Positions 34,039 through 42,803 of a stretch of 53,012 nucleotides of DNA are shown in pieces; position 1 is the first letter of the stretch, and each line of letters begins with the position of its first letter. Location: positions 1-53,012 of the forward strand of contig NZ_JAHEIM010000006.1 in assembly GCF_024639375.1 (NCBI RefSeq). The letters are read 5' to 3'. The DNA comes from Rhodoluna sp. (GTDB lineage: Bacteria; Actinomycetota; Actinomycetes; Actinomycetales; Microbacteriaceae). Below the pieces are notes generated by a model that was not told where the DNA came from, did no database searches, and was given only the letters and a program-made list of their open reading frames with translations. A program made the position numbers and the translations under genes.

Positions 34039-34815
34039 TTAAACAGTAAATGCGTTGCGGAATTCGGTGAGGGCCTCGTGTGAGTTGCCAGTGGCAAATG
34101 CTTCCATTGCAACAACACCTCGGTAGTTCAGGTGCTTCAATTCTTTAGCGATGCGTGGGTAGAAAATTTCACCGCTTCCAGGTTGCGCGCGACCAGGCAC
34201 GTCTGCAACCTGAATCTCGCCAATCCAGTCAAAACACTTTGCAACTAACTCGGTTAGATTTCCCTCGCCAATCTGCGCGTGATACAGGTCAAGATTTAGC
34301 CGAAGGTTTGGGTGGTCTACTCGCTGCACTAATTCAAGGGTGTCTGCAGCCTTAGCGAATGGTACGCCTGGGTGATCAACCGCATTATTTAGATTCTCAA
34401 GCGTGAAAACGCGATTGTGCTTTGCAGCCAAGTCAGCCATGCGAGTCAGCGTGTCAACTGCCTTAACCCAGTCGGCATCTATAACTGAATAGGTTGGCTT
34501 CACTGGCAAACCGCCTTCACCCAAACCTGTGCCGTGCAGGTTGAGCCGAGGTGAGTCAATTACTTTGGCTTGCTCTAGCGAAAGTGCCGCGGTTTCTAGC
34601 AAACGGCTTGCGCCATCCTCGGTGATTAGGTCGCCCTCAAGGTAACCAGTCATAGATGAGAAAGTTGCGCCGGTTGCCGCTAATGCAGGCAAGTCTTTAT
34701 TTGACCAGTCCCAGATTTCAACCAAAAAACCGGCGGCAGAAATCTCTTTCACACGGTCGACGAATGGCAGGTCCTGAAAAATCATTTCGGCACAGGCCGC
34801 GAGATTGTATGTCAT
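34039..34815 (-). CDS. Hydroxypyruvate isomerase-like TIM-barrel protein (possible inosose isomerase)
   Basis: A 258-residue TIM-barrel protein. The start MTYNLAACAEMIFQDLPF and internal FTLENLNNAVDHPGVPF, LNLDLYHAQIGEGNL and IQVADVPGRAQPGSGEI are hallmarks of the Hyi/OtnI family, where a Glu and His pair with Asp and Gln at the metal site. In inositol clusters such proteins may act as 2-keto-myo-inositol isomerase (IolI) or as the dehydratase. The ATG shares one base with the iolD stop (TAATG). The fold is certain; the reaction is inferred. Confidence 0.65.
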   Translation of the reverse strand: MTYNLAACAEMIFQDLPFVDRVKEISAAGFLVEIWDWSNKDLPALAATGATFSSMTGYLEGDLITEDGASRLLETAALSLEQAKVIDSPRLNLHGTGLGEGGLPVKPTYSVIDADWVKAVDTLTRMADLAAKHNRVFTLENLNNAVDHPGVPFAKAADTLELVQRVDHPNLRLNLDLYHAQIGEGNLTELVAKCFDWIGEIQVADVPGRAQPGSGEIFYPRIAKELKHLNYRGVVAMEAFATGNSHEALTEFRNAFTV

Positions 34816-36740
34816 TAGTGCTTGCGCTCCACTGCTCCGCGGCCCAAAAGTGCCTTCTGTTTCTTCTGCGCCTCGACATAGCCAACATAGGCCTGCTTGG
34901 TTGAGTCGAGTTCAGAAACAGGCATCACCGGTACGTCCCACCAACCTTCGCCGTCTGGCGCATAAATCAACGGGTCATTGTTGATGTGAATTAGCACTGG
35001 GCCACCAACGTACTCCTTTGCCTGCTTCATCGCAGCCTTTAAATCTGAAATTGAATTTGGCCCAGGCTCAACACGAATCACCTTCACGCCATAGCTTTCA
35101 GCATTGGCAGCGAGGTCGATTGGCAGAATATCGCCGGTTTCGTGGTTGTTGCCTGCCTCATCGCGGTAGCGATATTTAGTGCCATAACGCTGAGAACCAA
35201 CATCTTCGGATAGGTGGCCGATAGAAGCGTAGCCGTGGTTTTGAATCAAAACAGTGATGAACTTTAGGCGTTCGGCAACTGCGGTGACTAATTCGGAGTG
35301 CATCATCAAGTAAGAACCATCACCAACCATCACAATGGCGTCGCGAGTTTTATCTGCACGAGCAACACCAAGTCCAGCAGCGATTTCGTAGCCCATGCAT
35401 GAGAATGCATATTCAACGTGGTAGCCGAGGTCGTCGCGCACTCGCCACAACTTGTGCAAGTCGCCAGGCAAAGAGCCGGCAGCACAAATTACCACGTCGC
35501 GAGCATCTGAAGACTGCTGAACTGCTCCGATGATTTCTGGTTGACCCGGAAGTTCGCGGCGCTGGTCTTCAAATGAAGCGTCAACTGCCTCGTCCCAAAT
35601 TTTCTTTTCATTTGTGTACTTGGCAACGAAGTCGCTTGCAACGGTGTAGCCCAAGAGTTCTTCGGTTAGTTCAACCAATGATTCGCGAGCATCGGCAACA
35701 ACTGGCAATGCCGAGCCGTGCTTGAATGCATCGAATGAAGCAATGTTGATGTTGATGAACTTCACATTTGGATTCTGGAATGCAGTGCGGCTCGCGGTTG
35801 TGAAGTCACTGTAGCGAGTGCCGATACCGATAATCACATCAGCCTCAGCAGCGATGCGGTTTGCTGAGGTTGTGCCAGTGGCTCCAATAGCACCTAGGTT
35901 TTGTGGGTGGTCCCATACCAATGAACCAACGCCAGCCTGTGACATTCCAACTGGAATTCCAGTAGCTTCAACAAAATTACGAAGCTCAGCATTTGCGTCA
36001 GAGTAAATGACACCGCCACCGGCAACAATCATCGGGTTCTTGGCGTTTCGAATTACCTTGGCAACAGCATCGATGATTCCACGGTCTGGGCGAGGTCGGC
36101 GCACGTGCCATTCGCGGTCAGCCAAAAATTCTTCTGGAACATCGATGTATTCAGCCTGAACGTCTTCTGGCAAGGCAATAGTGACCGCACCGGTCTCAAC
36201 CGGGTCGGTAAGAACGCGCATTGCACCAAGCAGTGCAGAGAATATTTGCTCTGGTCGAGTCACTCGATCAAAGAATCGTGACAACGGCTTGAAAGCATCG
36301 TTCACGGTCATGCTTGAATCGTGCGGCTGTTCCAACTGCTGCAACACAGGGTCGGCAACACGGTTAGCAAAAGTGTCTGATGGCAACAGCAATACTGGCA
36401 AACGGTTGGTGGTTGCAACCGCAGCTGCGGTCAAAAGGTTTGCAGCACCCGGGCCAACCGAGGCAGCACAGGCATAGGTTGAACGTCGTCGCGTCATGCG
36501 CGAGAAAGCAATAGACGCGTGGCCCATAGCCTGCTCATTGCGAGCCTGGTGATAAGGCATCCGCTGCGGGTCAGCAACTGAAAGCTGCTTTAGCGCTTGA
36601 CCGATGCCGGCAACGTTGCCGTGGCCAAAAATGCCATAAAAGCCCTCAATTGTGCGCACTCGGATGTCGCCATCGACGGTGTACTGGTGTGCCAGGAATT
36701 CAACGATTGCCTGGCTTACTGACATTCTGCGAGTAGCCAT
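34815..36740 (-). CDS. iolD: 3D-(3,5/4)-trihydroxycyclohexane-1,2-dione acylhydrolase
   Basis: A 641-residue thiamine diphosphate enzyme that opens the cyclohexanedione ring to 5-deoxyglucuronate. The family-specific N-terminus (RTIEGFYGIFGHGNVAGIGQAL) carries the ThDP glutamate region, the central domain includes PMIVAGGGVIYSDA, and the cofactor motif GDGSYLMMHSELVTA with downstream IQNHGYASIGHLS lies near residue 490-525. The length is usual for IolD. It follows iolB by 24 bases in the catabolic operon. Confidence 0.95.
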   Translation of the reverse strand: MATRRMSVSQAIVEFLAHQYTVDGDIRVRTIEGFYGIFGHGNVAGIGQALKQLSVADPQRMPYHQARNEQAMGHASIAFSRMTRRRSTYACAASVGPGAANLLTAAAVATTNRLPVLLLPSDTFANRVADPVLQQLEQPHDSSMTVNDAFKPLSRFFDRVTRPEQIFSALLGAMRVLTDPVETGAVTIALPEDVQAEYIDVPEEFLADREWHVRRPRPDRGIIDAVAKVIRNAKNPMIVAGGGVIYSDANAELRNFVEATGIPVGMSQAGVGSLVWDHPQNLGAIGATGTTSANRIAAEADVIIGIGTRYSDFTTASRTAFQNPNVKFININIASFDAFKHGSALPVVADARESLVELTEELLGYTVASDFVAKYTNEKKIWDEAVDASFEDQRRELPGQPEIIGAVQQSSDARDVVICAAGSLPGDLHKLWRVRDDLGYHVEYAFSCMGYEIAAGLGVARADKTRDAIVMVGDGSYLMMHSELVTAVAERLKFITVLIQNHGYASIGHLSEDVGSQRYGTKYRYRDEAGNNHETGDILPIDLAANAESYGVKVIRVEPGPNSISDLKAAMKQAKEYVGGPVLIHINNDPLIYAPDGEGWWDVPVMPVSELDSTKQAYVGYVEAQKKQKALLGRGAVERKH

Positions 36741-36764
36741 GGTTTTACTTTCTTTGCAGTTTGG

Positions 36765-37664
36765 TTATGCGGTGTAAGGAAGTCTTGGGTCTGGATCTTT
36801 GTGGCGCCAGGTTTCGCGAATCCACGCGTAGTTCGGATCATCGGTGATATTCCAGGTGCGCTCTGGGTCAGGCCCAGCCATAACATTTAAGAAATAGAGG
36901 TCGGCACCAGGAGTTGCCATTACCGGCCCGTGCCAACCATAAGGAATCAATCCGACGTCACCGCTTCGCACTTCTTCGGTGATATCTATTGGGCGATCAT
37001 CCGAAGCGTATGCGCGCAAGAAACCGGTTGGGTCGCTGTTGACCGGGTTGCCTAGACCACGCGAGACCGCTGTTTCGAAGTAGTAAATTTCTTCGAGGTT
37101 TGATTCAACCCCTGGGATAAATGTGTCGTGTTTGTGTGGTGGCATACCAGACCAGTTGCCCGATGGCACGATCACTTCAACCACAATGAAACGGTCAGCG
37201 TCTAGCGCTTCTGCCCCACCGATGTCGTAGACCTGTCGAGTTTCGTGACCAGCGCCGCGCACCACAACCGGGCAGTCTTCGGCAGCTTGAAAGCGAACCG
37301 GTTTCTTGTTCTTAGCTGGAGCTTCCGAAATGATTACACGTCCGGTGCCTTCGATTTTGATTTCGGTGGCTACTGGCAAATAGATGTTGTCGGCTGGGCC
37401 GTGAAAAACCGATTCGCGCCCGCGCAGCTGTGCACTGGCAAAGTGATCTTCGCCCTCAAGGCGATAATCAACCTTGAACCCTTCACCCTCAAGCGGAGTG
37501 ATTAGGCGTTCAACGCCATCCGCCGGAATATGAAGGTGTTGACCGACATGCAAGGTTCCAACGCGCACCCCAGTGTGTTGCCACCCTGGAATTGAAGCAT
37601 CAACAAGAACGTCCCAATTGTCTTGGGCCAATTCTCCTGCGCGAAAGAACCACTGCATCGTCAT
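36765..37664 (-). CDS. iolB: 5-deoxy-glucuronate isomerase
   Basis: A 299-residue bicupin enzyme converting 5-deoxyglucuronate to 2-deoxy-5-keto-gluconate. Typical features are the metal-binding PPHKHDT, EEIYYFET and PYGWHGPVMATPG, followed by YFLNVMAGPDPERTW. The start is placed at ATG 37664, 13 bases after the mmsA stop; ATG two codons later is equally possible and a longer frame upstream runs into mmsA. Confidence 0.94.
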   Translation of the reverse strand: MTMQWFFRAGELAQDNWDVLVDASIPGWQHTGVRVGTLHVGQHLHIPADGVERLITPLEGEGFKVDYRLEGEDHFASAQLRGRESVFHGPADNIYLPVATEIKIEGTGRVIISEAPAKNKKPVRFQAAEDCPVVVRGAGHETRQVYDIGGAEALDADRFIVVEVIVPSGNWSGMPPHKHDTFIPGVESNLEEIYYFETAVSRGLGNPVNSDPTGFLRAYASDDRPIDITEEVRSGDVGLIPYGWHGPVMATPGADLYFLNVMAGPDPERTWNITDDPNYAWIRETWRHKDPDPRLPYTA

Positions 37665-37677
37665 TTGTTTCTTGGTA

Positions 37678-39174
37678 CTAGTTCTGTGGGAAGCCCAGGT
37701 TGATTCCACCGTGGCTTGGGTCTAGCCAACGAGAAGTCATGGTCTTCTCGCGAGTGAAGAACTTTACGCCTTCAACACCGTGAGCCTTGGTGTCACCGAA
37801 CGCTGACTCCTTCCAACCACCGAATGAGAAGTAAGCCACTGGAACTGGGATAGGAACGTTGATGCCAACCATGCCAACTTCGATTTCGTTCTGGAAGCGA
37901 CGTGCGGCTCCACCATCATTTGTAAAGATTGCAGTTCCGTTTCCGTAGGCACCGTTGTTGATCAGAGCAACACCTTCGTCGTAGCTCTTCACGCGAACGA
38001 CGTTTAGCACAGGGCCAAAGATCTCGTCGATGTAAGCCTTTGAAGTTAGTGGAACGTTGTCGATCAGGGTTGGGCCAAGCCAGAAACCATCAGCTGCGCC
38101 GTCGAACTCCTGCTTACGACCATCAACGATGATGCGGCCGCCGTCTTTCTCTGCGATTTCAATGTAGCCAGCAACCTTGTCGCGGTGCTCCTTGGTAACC
38201 AATGGGCCCATGTCGCAGTTGCGACGGCCGTCACCGGTGACCAACTTGCCCATGCGCTCTACGATTTTTGCAATCAGGTCATCAGCCACTGGCTCAACAG
38301 CAACAGCAACTGAGATTGCCATGCAACGCTCACCGGCAGAACCGAAGCCTGCGTTGATCATTGAGTCGGCAACTAGGTCTAGGTCAGCGTCTGGCAAGAT
38401 CAACGCGTGGTTCTTCGCGCCACCAAGTGCCTGAACGCGCTTGCCGTGCTTTGAACCTTCTTCGTAGATGTACTTGGCAACAGGTGTTGAACCTACGAAA
38501 GAGATTGCCTTGATGCGCTCGTCTTCAAGCATTGACTGTACGGTCTTACGGTTACCGTTTAGCACGTTGAATACGCCGTCAGGAAGACCAGCTTCCTTCC
38601 AGAGACGAGCCATCCAAAGAGTTGCACTTGGCACCTTTTCAGAAGGCTTGATAACAACTGTGTTGCCGGCGGCAATAGCGATTGGGTAGAACCACATTGG
38701 AACCATCGCCGGGAAGTTGAACGGAGCAATTACGCCAACTACACCTAGTGCCTGGCGAATTGAGTAAACGTCAACACCGGTTGACGCATTTTCGCTGAAC
38801 ATGCCCTTTAGAAGGTGAGGCATGCCACAAGCAAACTCAACAACTTCTTGACCGCGAGTAACTTCGCCAAGTGCGTCGGCAAGAACCTTGCCGTGCTCTT
38901 CGGTGATTAGTTCGGCACACTCGTGCTTGCGCTCGTTGACAAGTTCACGGAACTTGAAAAGGATGGCCTGCTTGCGAGCCTGTGACATGTCCCGCCACTT
39001 TGGGAACGCTGCCTGTGCGCTTGCAAAAGCTGCTTCAATTTCCTCGTCGCCGGCTACGTTAACCTGCTTGGTGGCAATACCAAGAGCCGGGTCGGTAACC
39101 AATGCAACGTGGTCGGGCTTGCCTGGTACCTCTTGACCGTTAATCCAGTGCGGAACTACAGGTAGGTTGCTCAT
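37678..39174 (-). CDS. mmsA: CoA-acylating methylmalonate-semialdehyde dehydrogenase
   Basis: A 498-residue aldehyde dehydrogenase that forms acetyl-CoA or propionyl-CoA from malonate or methylmalonate semialdehyde, the last inositol step (IolA). The catalytic Cys is in GSAGERCMAIS, and NAD-binding FVGSTPVAKYIYE and the family-typical VPIPVPVAYFSFGGWKESAFGD are present. AAAGGA stands upstream of the ATG. Valine degradation is an alternative use, but the neighbours point to inositol. Confidence 0.94.
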   Translation of the reverse strand: MSNLPVVPHWINGQEVPGKPDHVALVTDPALGIATKQVNVAGDEEIEAAFASAQAAFPKWRDMSQARKQAILFKFRELVNERKHECAELITEEHGKVLADALGEVTRGQEVVEFACGMPHLLKGMFSENASTGVDVYSIRQALGVVGVIAPFNFPAMVPMWFYPIAIAAGNTVVIKPSEKVPSATLWMARLWKEAGLPDGVFNVLNGNRKTVQSMLEDERIKAISFVGSTPVAKYIYEEGSKHGKRVQALGGAKNHALILPDADLDLVADSMINAGFGSAGERCMAISVAVAVEPVADDLIAKIVERMGKLVTGDGRRNCDMGPLVTKEHRDKVAGYIEIAEKDGGRIIVDGRKQEFDGAADGFWLGPTLIDNVPLTSKAYIDEIFGPVLNVVRVKSYDEGVALINNGAYGNGTAIFTNDGGAARRFQNEIEVGMVGINVPIPVPVAYFSFGGWKESAFGDTKAHGVEGVKFFTREKTMTSRWLDPSHGGINLGFPQN

Positions 39175-39191
39175 TTAATTTCCTTTTCTTG

Positions 39192-40067
39192 TTAACCGTG
39201 TACTAGTTTTACGGCGGTGTCGATTGCGACGGCGACGTTGCCGTCTTGTGGGTAAAGAAGACTGCGACCTACAACTAGGCCTCGAACTCCTGGCAACTCA
39301 AGGGCGCGTCCCCATGAGTCATAGATTTCCTTTGGATCACCAACTGGGTCACCGCCGAGTAGCAACGTTGGCAACGTGGTTGATTCCATCACGCGTGCCA
39401 TGTTTTCTACAACTGGCAACTTCATCCAGGTGTAAGCAGATGAATTGCCAAGTGCGCTTGCGATGCTTATTGAGTCAATCACTGCATCGGTTGAAAGGTC
39501 GTTGCGAATCTTGCCGTTGACCCATTCGCTCATGAACGGCTCAAGCATGATTGGCAACTTTGCGGCTGCAGCTTGGCTAACCGCGTTGTGTGAATACTCA
39601 AGCATGTTTGAAGTGCCGGCATCACCGAGGTTTACACGGTTTAGCATCTTGGCAAAGTCAAGACCGTCACGCACGATTCCGTTGATGTCATAGCCAGTGA
39701 TGCGGTCGTCCATTTCGAAGGATGCACCGCGAAGACCACCGCGGTTTAGTGAACCAACCACGAGCTTGCCCTCAAGGCAACCAAGCAAAGCTAGATCGTC
39801 GATGATGTCTGGGGTGCCAAGCACGCCGTCTACGCCGGGGCGAGACAACGCGGTAGCCAAACGCTCGATCAAGTCGTAGCGGTTTTCCATAGCGCGTGCG
39901 TTGTCGCGCACTGAAAGTGCATTGCGAGCTGGGTGATCGGCGGCAATGATGAATAAACGTCCATCGCCCTGAACCACATTTCGACGGCTACGCGCTGAAT
40001 AAATCTCAGCAAGTTTTTCTGGGTGAGCAGCGCGGTCTTCGCGAAGCTTTGCAAAATCCAAAGTCAT
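39192..40067 (-). CDS. Class I aldolase, DeoC/LacD-like (candidate 5-dehydro-2-deoxyphosphogluconate aldolase)
   Basis: A 291-residue protein of the deoxyribose-phosphate aldolase-like superfamily found at this place in actinobacterial inositol clusters. Segments such as FIIAADHPARNALS, SLNRGGLRGASFEMDDRITGYD and TTLPTLLLGGDPVGDP suit a (beta/alpha)8 aldolase; a lysine in YTWMKLPV is the best Schiff-base candidate. Between iolC and mmsA the missing step is cleavage of 2-deoxy-5-keto-gluconate-6-phosphate, so it probably does the work of IolJ. The ATG overlaps the iolC stop by one base. Confidence 0.72.
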   Translation of the reverse strand: MTLDFAKLREDRAAHPEKLAEIYSARSRRNVVQGDGRLFIIAADHPARNALSVRDNARAMENRYDLIERLATALSRPGVDGVLGTPDIIDDLALLGCLEGKLVVGSLNRGGLRGASFEMDDRITGYDINGIVRDGLDFAKMLNRVNLGDAGTSNMLEYSHNAVSQAAAAKLPIMLEPFMSEWVNGKIRNDLSTDAVIDSISIASALGNSSAYTWMKLPVVENMARVMESTTLPTLLLGGDPVGDPKEIYDSWGRALELPGVRGLVVGRSLLYPQDGNVAVAIDTAVKLVHG

Positions 40068-41023
40068 TACTTCATTCCCTTCAGGATATCTTCAACCTCT
40101 TCGAAGGTTGGCATTGCAGTAGAACATTCCAAACGGCTGGCAACAATCGCACCTGCAACGTTTGCAAAACGCAAGATGCGCTCTAGTTCCCAACCTTGCA
40201 ACAAGCCGTAGCAGAATGCGCCTCCAAAGCTGTCGCCGGCGCCGAGGCCATTTACAACATCAACAAAATAAGGAGGAACTTCAACGGTCTGTTCGCGAGT
40301 CTTAGCAAGCACTCCCTTAGGACCCTGCTTCACAACTGCAATTTCAAGACCGCGCTCAAGCAGCGCATCGGCGGCACGCATTGGTTCGGTTTCACCAACA
40401 GCAACCTGGCACTCTTCTTTATTGCCAATTGCAATAGTCACCTTTGAAAGCGCCTTAGCCACCTGCTCGCTTGCTAGCTCTGGCGTTGACCAGAACATCG
40501 GGCGGTAGTCAAGGTCCAGAATGGTGTGTTCCTTGCGGCCGCGAGCATCCCAAGCAACGTGGTGTGCTGTGCGAGACGGCTCTTGGCTTAGGCCAGTCAC
40601 GGTTGACCAATAAATCTTTGCCTGAGAAATTGCATCGAGGTCAAGTTCGTTTTGGTTGATGACCAGATCTGGAGCCTTTGGTTCGCGGTAGAAGTAAAGC
40701 GGAAAGTCATCCGGTGGAAAAATCTCACAGAAGACAACCGGAGTCGGCAGACCTTCAACTCCAGAAACGAATTCGTCGCTAACACCGAGACGCACTAGCT
40801 CTTCGTGTATGTACTTGCCGAATGGGTCATTGCCTGTGCGAGTGATTACCGCTGACTTCAAGCCGTATTTAGCAGCCGCAACCGCAACGTTGGTTGCACT
40901 TCCGCCAAGAAACTTGCCAAAGCTGGTGACGTCTTCAAGACCAACGCCAATTTGCTGAGGATAAATGTCAACGCCGACGCGGCCAATGGTGATTACGTCG
41001 AATGGTTTGCTTCGCTCGGTCAT
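40067..41023 (-). CDS. iolC: 5-dehydro-2-deoxygluconokinase
   Basis: A 318-residue PfkB-family kinase phosphorylating 2-deoxy-5-keto-gluconate. The N-terminus VITIGRVGVDIYPQQ with FGKFLGGSATNVAVAAAKYG is the IolC signature; the catalytic Asp is in NGLGAGDSFGGAFCYGLL. It is the first gene of the operon iolC-aldolase-mmsA-iolB-iolD-hyi-like-iolH. An operator-like site lies 43 bases upstream of the start. GGAG directly before the ATG leaves unusually short RBS spacing. Confidence 0.93.
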   Translation of the reverse strand: MTERSKPFDVITIGRVGVDIYPQQIGVGLEDVTSFGKFLGGSATNVAVAAAKYGLKSAVITRTGNDPFGKYIHEELVRLGVSDEFVSGVEGLPTPVVFCEIFPPDDFPLYFYREPKAPDLVINQNELDLDAISQAKIYWSTVTGLSQEPSRTAHHVAWDARGRKEHTILDLDYRPMFWSTPELASEQVAKALSKVTIAIGNKEECQVAVGETEPMRAADALLERGLEIAVVKQGPKGVLAKTREQTVEVPPYFVDVVNGLGAGDSFGGAFCYGLLQGWELERILRFANVAGAIVASRLECSTAMPTFEEVEDILKGMK

Positions 41024-41065
41024 ACTCCGCTGTACAACTTTCTAAATCGGTGGCTTGAACTACTT

Positions 41066-41083
41066 TGTCCTAACATACTAACA
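41066..41083 (+). promoter_or_regulatory. Putative inositol-regulon operator before iolC
   Basis: The site TGTCCTAACATACTAACA shares 12 of 18 bases with the site before the iolE-like gene. Its first ten bases fit KGWCHTRACA exactly. On the minus strand it overlaps TAGTAT, a likely -10 box of the iolC promoter, as expected for repression. Confidence 0.55.
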
Positions 41084-41144
41084 TTTGTGCCCTCGCGGGG
41101 ACAAATCTCAGAAAAAGCCTAAATCCGATTCCAAACCGTTATTT

Positions 41145-41588
41145 TCAGTGGCTAGCTAGCAACTCCTGCGACCAAGCCACTGCTGACGCATTAGGCAATG
41201 TGCCGGTGTCGGCATCGTGGCGACCATAGTCGCCAACCCGCTTTGCGCCCAGATCTCGCAGCTTTTCGTCGATGCGCTCACTGCCCTTGCTGTAGTTCTC
41301 ATAGCTGCTGTCGCCTAGGCCAAAAATACCAAATTCAACCCCAGATAGGTCTGGAGTATCAGCTTCAAGGGCCCCATAAAATGGCACTGCCCCACTAGGA
41401 AGATCGCCCTCACCGTGTGTCGAGCAAATGATGATGTAGAAGTTATCCGAAGTAAAGTCGGCTATATCAAAGTCAGTCATGTCGACAACCTCGGAATCGC
41501 GACCGTCAATCTCTGCAGCGATGTCTTCGGCGGCGAATTCTGCGTTGCCTGACTCAGTACCAAAAAGGATCACTACTTTTTTGCTCAT
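41145..41588 (-). CDS. Flavodoxin (cindoxin-like P450 electron donor)
   Basis: A 147-residue FMN protein. The phosphate loop is GTESGNAE (10-17); the ring-binding loops are STHGEGDLPSG and FGLGDSSYENYSKG. The C-terminal VGDYGRHDADTG resembles cindoxin, the flavodoxin that feeds P450cin, from memory. It begins two bases after the reductase gene and is surely co-transcribed with it. Together they would pass electrons from NAD(P)H to the divergent P450, a flavodoxin taking the place of the usual ferredoxin. Confidence 0.85.
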   Translation of the reverse strand: MSKKVVILFGTESGNAEFAAEDIAAEIDGRDSEVVDMTDFDIADFTSDNFYIIICSTHGEGDLPSGAVPFYGALEADTPDLSGVEFGIFGLGDSSYENYSKGSERIDEKLRDLGAKRVGDYGRHDADTGTLPNASAVAWSQELLASH

Positions 41589-41590
41589 GG

Positions 41591-42709
41591 TTAAACAGTT
41601 ACTTTCTCTAGTTGGTTGTTTTCAAAATCTTCGATGATCGCTTCGCTCACCATTTTTGCATCGGCACGGTTTGCAGGTATTGTGCCTCGGGGTCCGCGCC
41701 GTAGCCACCCCACGCAGTAAAGACCCTGAGCAAGTCGCCCAGTCTCAAGGTCAGTTATCTCACTGATGTGTGCGTCACGCTTAACCGCTGCTGCTTCTGC
41801 CTCGGTGAAGCCAATCGCGGTGTAAATTGCGTCGGCTGGCAAAGCTTTTCGCTCCCCCGTGTGCTTGGCGGTAAATATCGCCTCGGATACGTGCTGCTCG
41901 CCATTTATTTCAGAAGGCACCCACCCAAAGTGAAAATTGACGACTCGACCCGCCGTGACTGGCGAGTTATCTACCAACGTATTAATGGCGTCAATGCGCT
42001 TTTGAGTTTCAGGGTCGCCCTCTTCGCCCAGAATTGGTGCATCTGATGTGAATCGCACATCTGCAATCTTGCCCAACTCTTTCACCATGGCAACATCAAA
42101 CTTTGCGTCGGAAATTTCAGACCGGCCAACAACATCAATTTGCTTCAACATGCTGTGAGCAATCAAATCAGCCACTTCGCGATCAACGCCCACACCAGCA
42201 AGTTCCTCAGGATGAGTCAGACTCAAACGAATCAAGTCCATCGCAACATTTCCCTGGCCTACAATCACTACTCGCTCTCCCAATTGAATACCTTCGAGTG
42301 ATTCGTCGGGGTGACCATTTATCAGGCGGGTGATTCGACCTGAACCATAAACCCCATTTTTCTCTTCCCCAGGAATTCCAAGTTGGCGATCTGCGCTTAA
42401 GCCGGTAGCCAAGACCACAACATCAAATTCAGCGCGCAGCTCTTCAAGGCTTTTATCTTTTCCTACTTCAATACTGCCCACGAACTTCACGCCGTCTCGT
42501 TCAAAAAGGCGATCGAATTGTTGGGTCACCGCTTTTGTGCCTGCGTGATCTGGAGCAACACCGAATCGAACCAAACCGTAAGGCATGGGCAATCGATCAA
42601 AGATCGTGATTTGGGCGTCGGGGAACCGCTTGCGCAGGAACTGGGCTGTGTAGCAGCCAGAAGGGCCGCTACCAACAATTGCAACAGTGGGAACTTGGTT
42701 TTGCCCCAT
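41591..42709 (-). CDS. FprA/adrenodoxin reductase-type flavoprotein
   Basis: A 372-residue FAD/NADP oxidoreductase. The FAD motif is VAIVGSGPSGCYTAQFL (8-24), then FDRLPMPYGLVRFGVAPDH, typical of the adrenodoxin-reductase family, NADP-binding VVIVGQGNVAMDLIRL, and C-terminal CVGWLRRGPRGTIPANRADA. It is somewhat shorter than FprA (about 450). The ATG at 42709 has AAAGGAG seven bases upstream; an upstream in-frame extension is rejected because it crosses the promoter. It is likely the reductase for the flavodoxin-P450 chain. Confidence 0.88.
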   Translation of the reverse strand: MGQNQVPTVAIVGSGPSGCYTAQFLRKRFPDAQITIFDRLPMPYGLVRFGVAPDHAGTKAVTQQFDRLFERDGVKFVGSIEVGKDKSLEELRAEFDVVVLATGLSADRQLGIPGEEKNGVYGSGRITRLINGHPDESLEGIQLGERVVIVGQGNVAMDLIRLSLTHPEELAGVGVDREVADLIAHSMLKQIDVVGRSEISDAKFDVAMVKELGKIADVRFTSDAPILGEEGDPETQKRIDAINTLVDNSPVTAGRVVNFHFGWVPSEINGEQHVSEAIFTAKHTGERKALPADAIYTAIGFTEAEAAAVKRDAHISEITDLETGRLAQGLYCVGWLRRGPRGTIPANRADAKMVSEAIIEDFENNQLEKVTV

Positions 42710-42752
42710 CGAACTTGCTCCTTTGCAAACTTGCTCAGTTTCTTGACAAGAT

Positions 42753-42768
42753 ACTAGCACGTGCTAGT
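42753..42768. promoter_or_regulatory. Perfect 16-bp palindrome in the P450/reductase divergent promoter
   Basis: ACTAGCACGTGCTAGT is a perfect palindrome with a central CG. It lies after TTGACA (42743-42748) and overlaps TAGTGT (42765-42770) on the plus strand and TAGTAT (42756-42751) on the minus strand, so one bound repressor could shut both genes. A 14/16 copy lies before the aldo-keto reductase gene. Confidence 0.75.
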
Positions 42769-42803
42769 GTTTCTTACACAAGTTCTGAAAGCGAGTATTT
42801 GCA

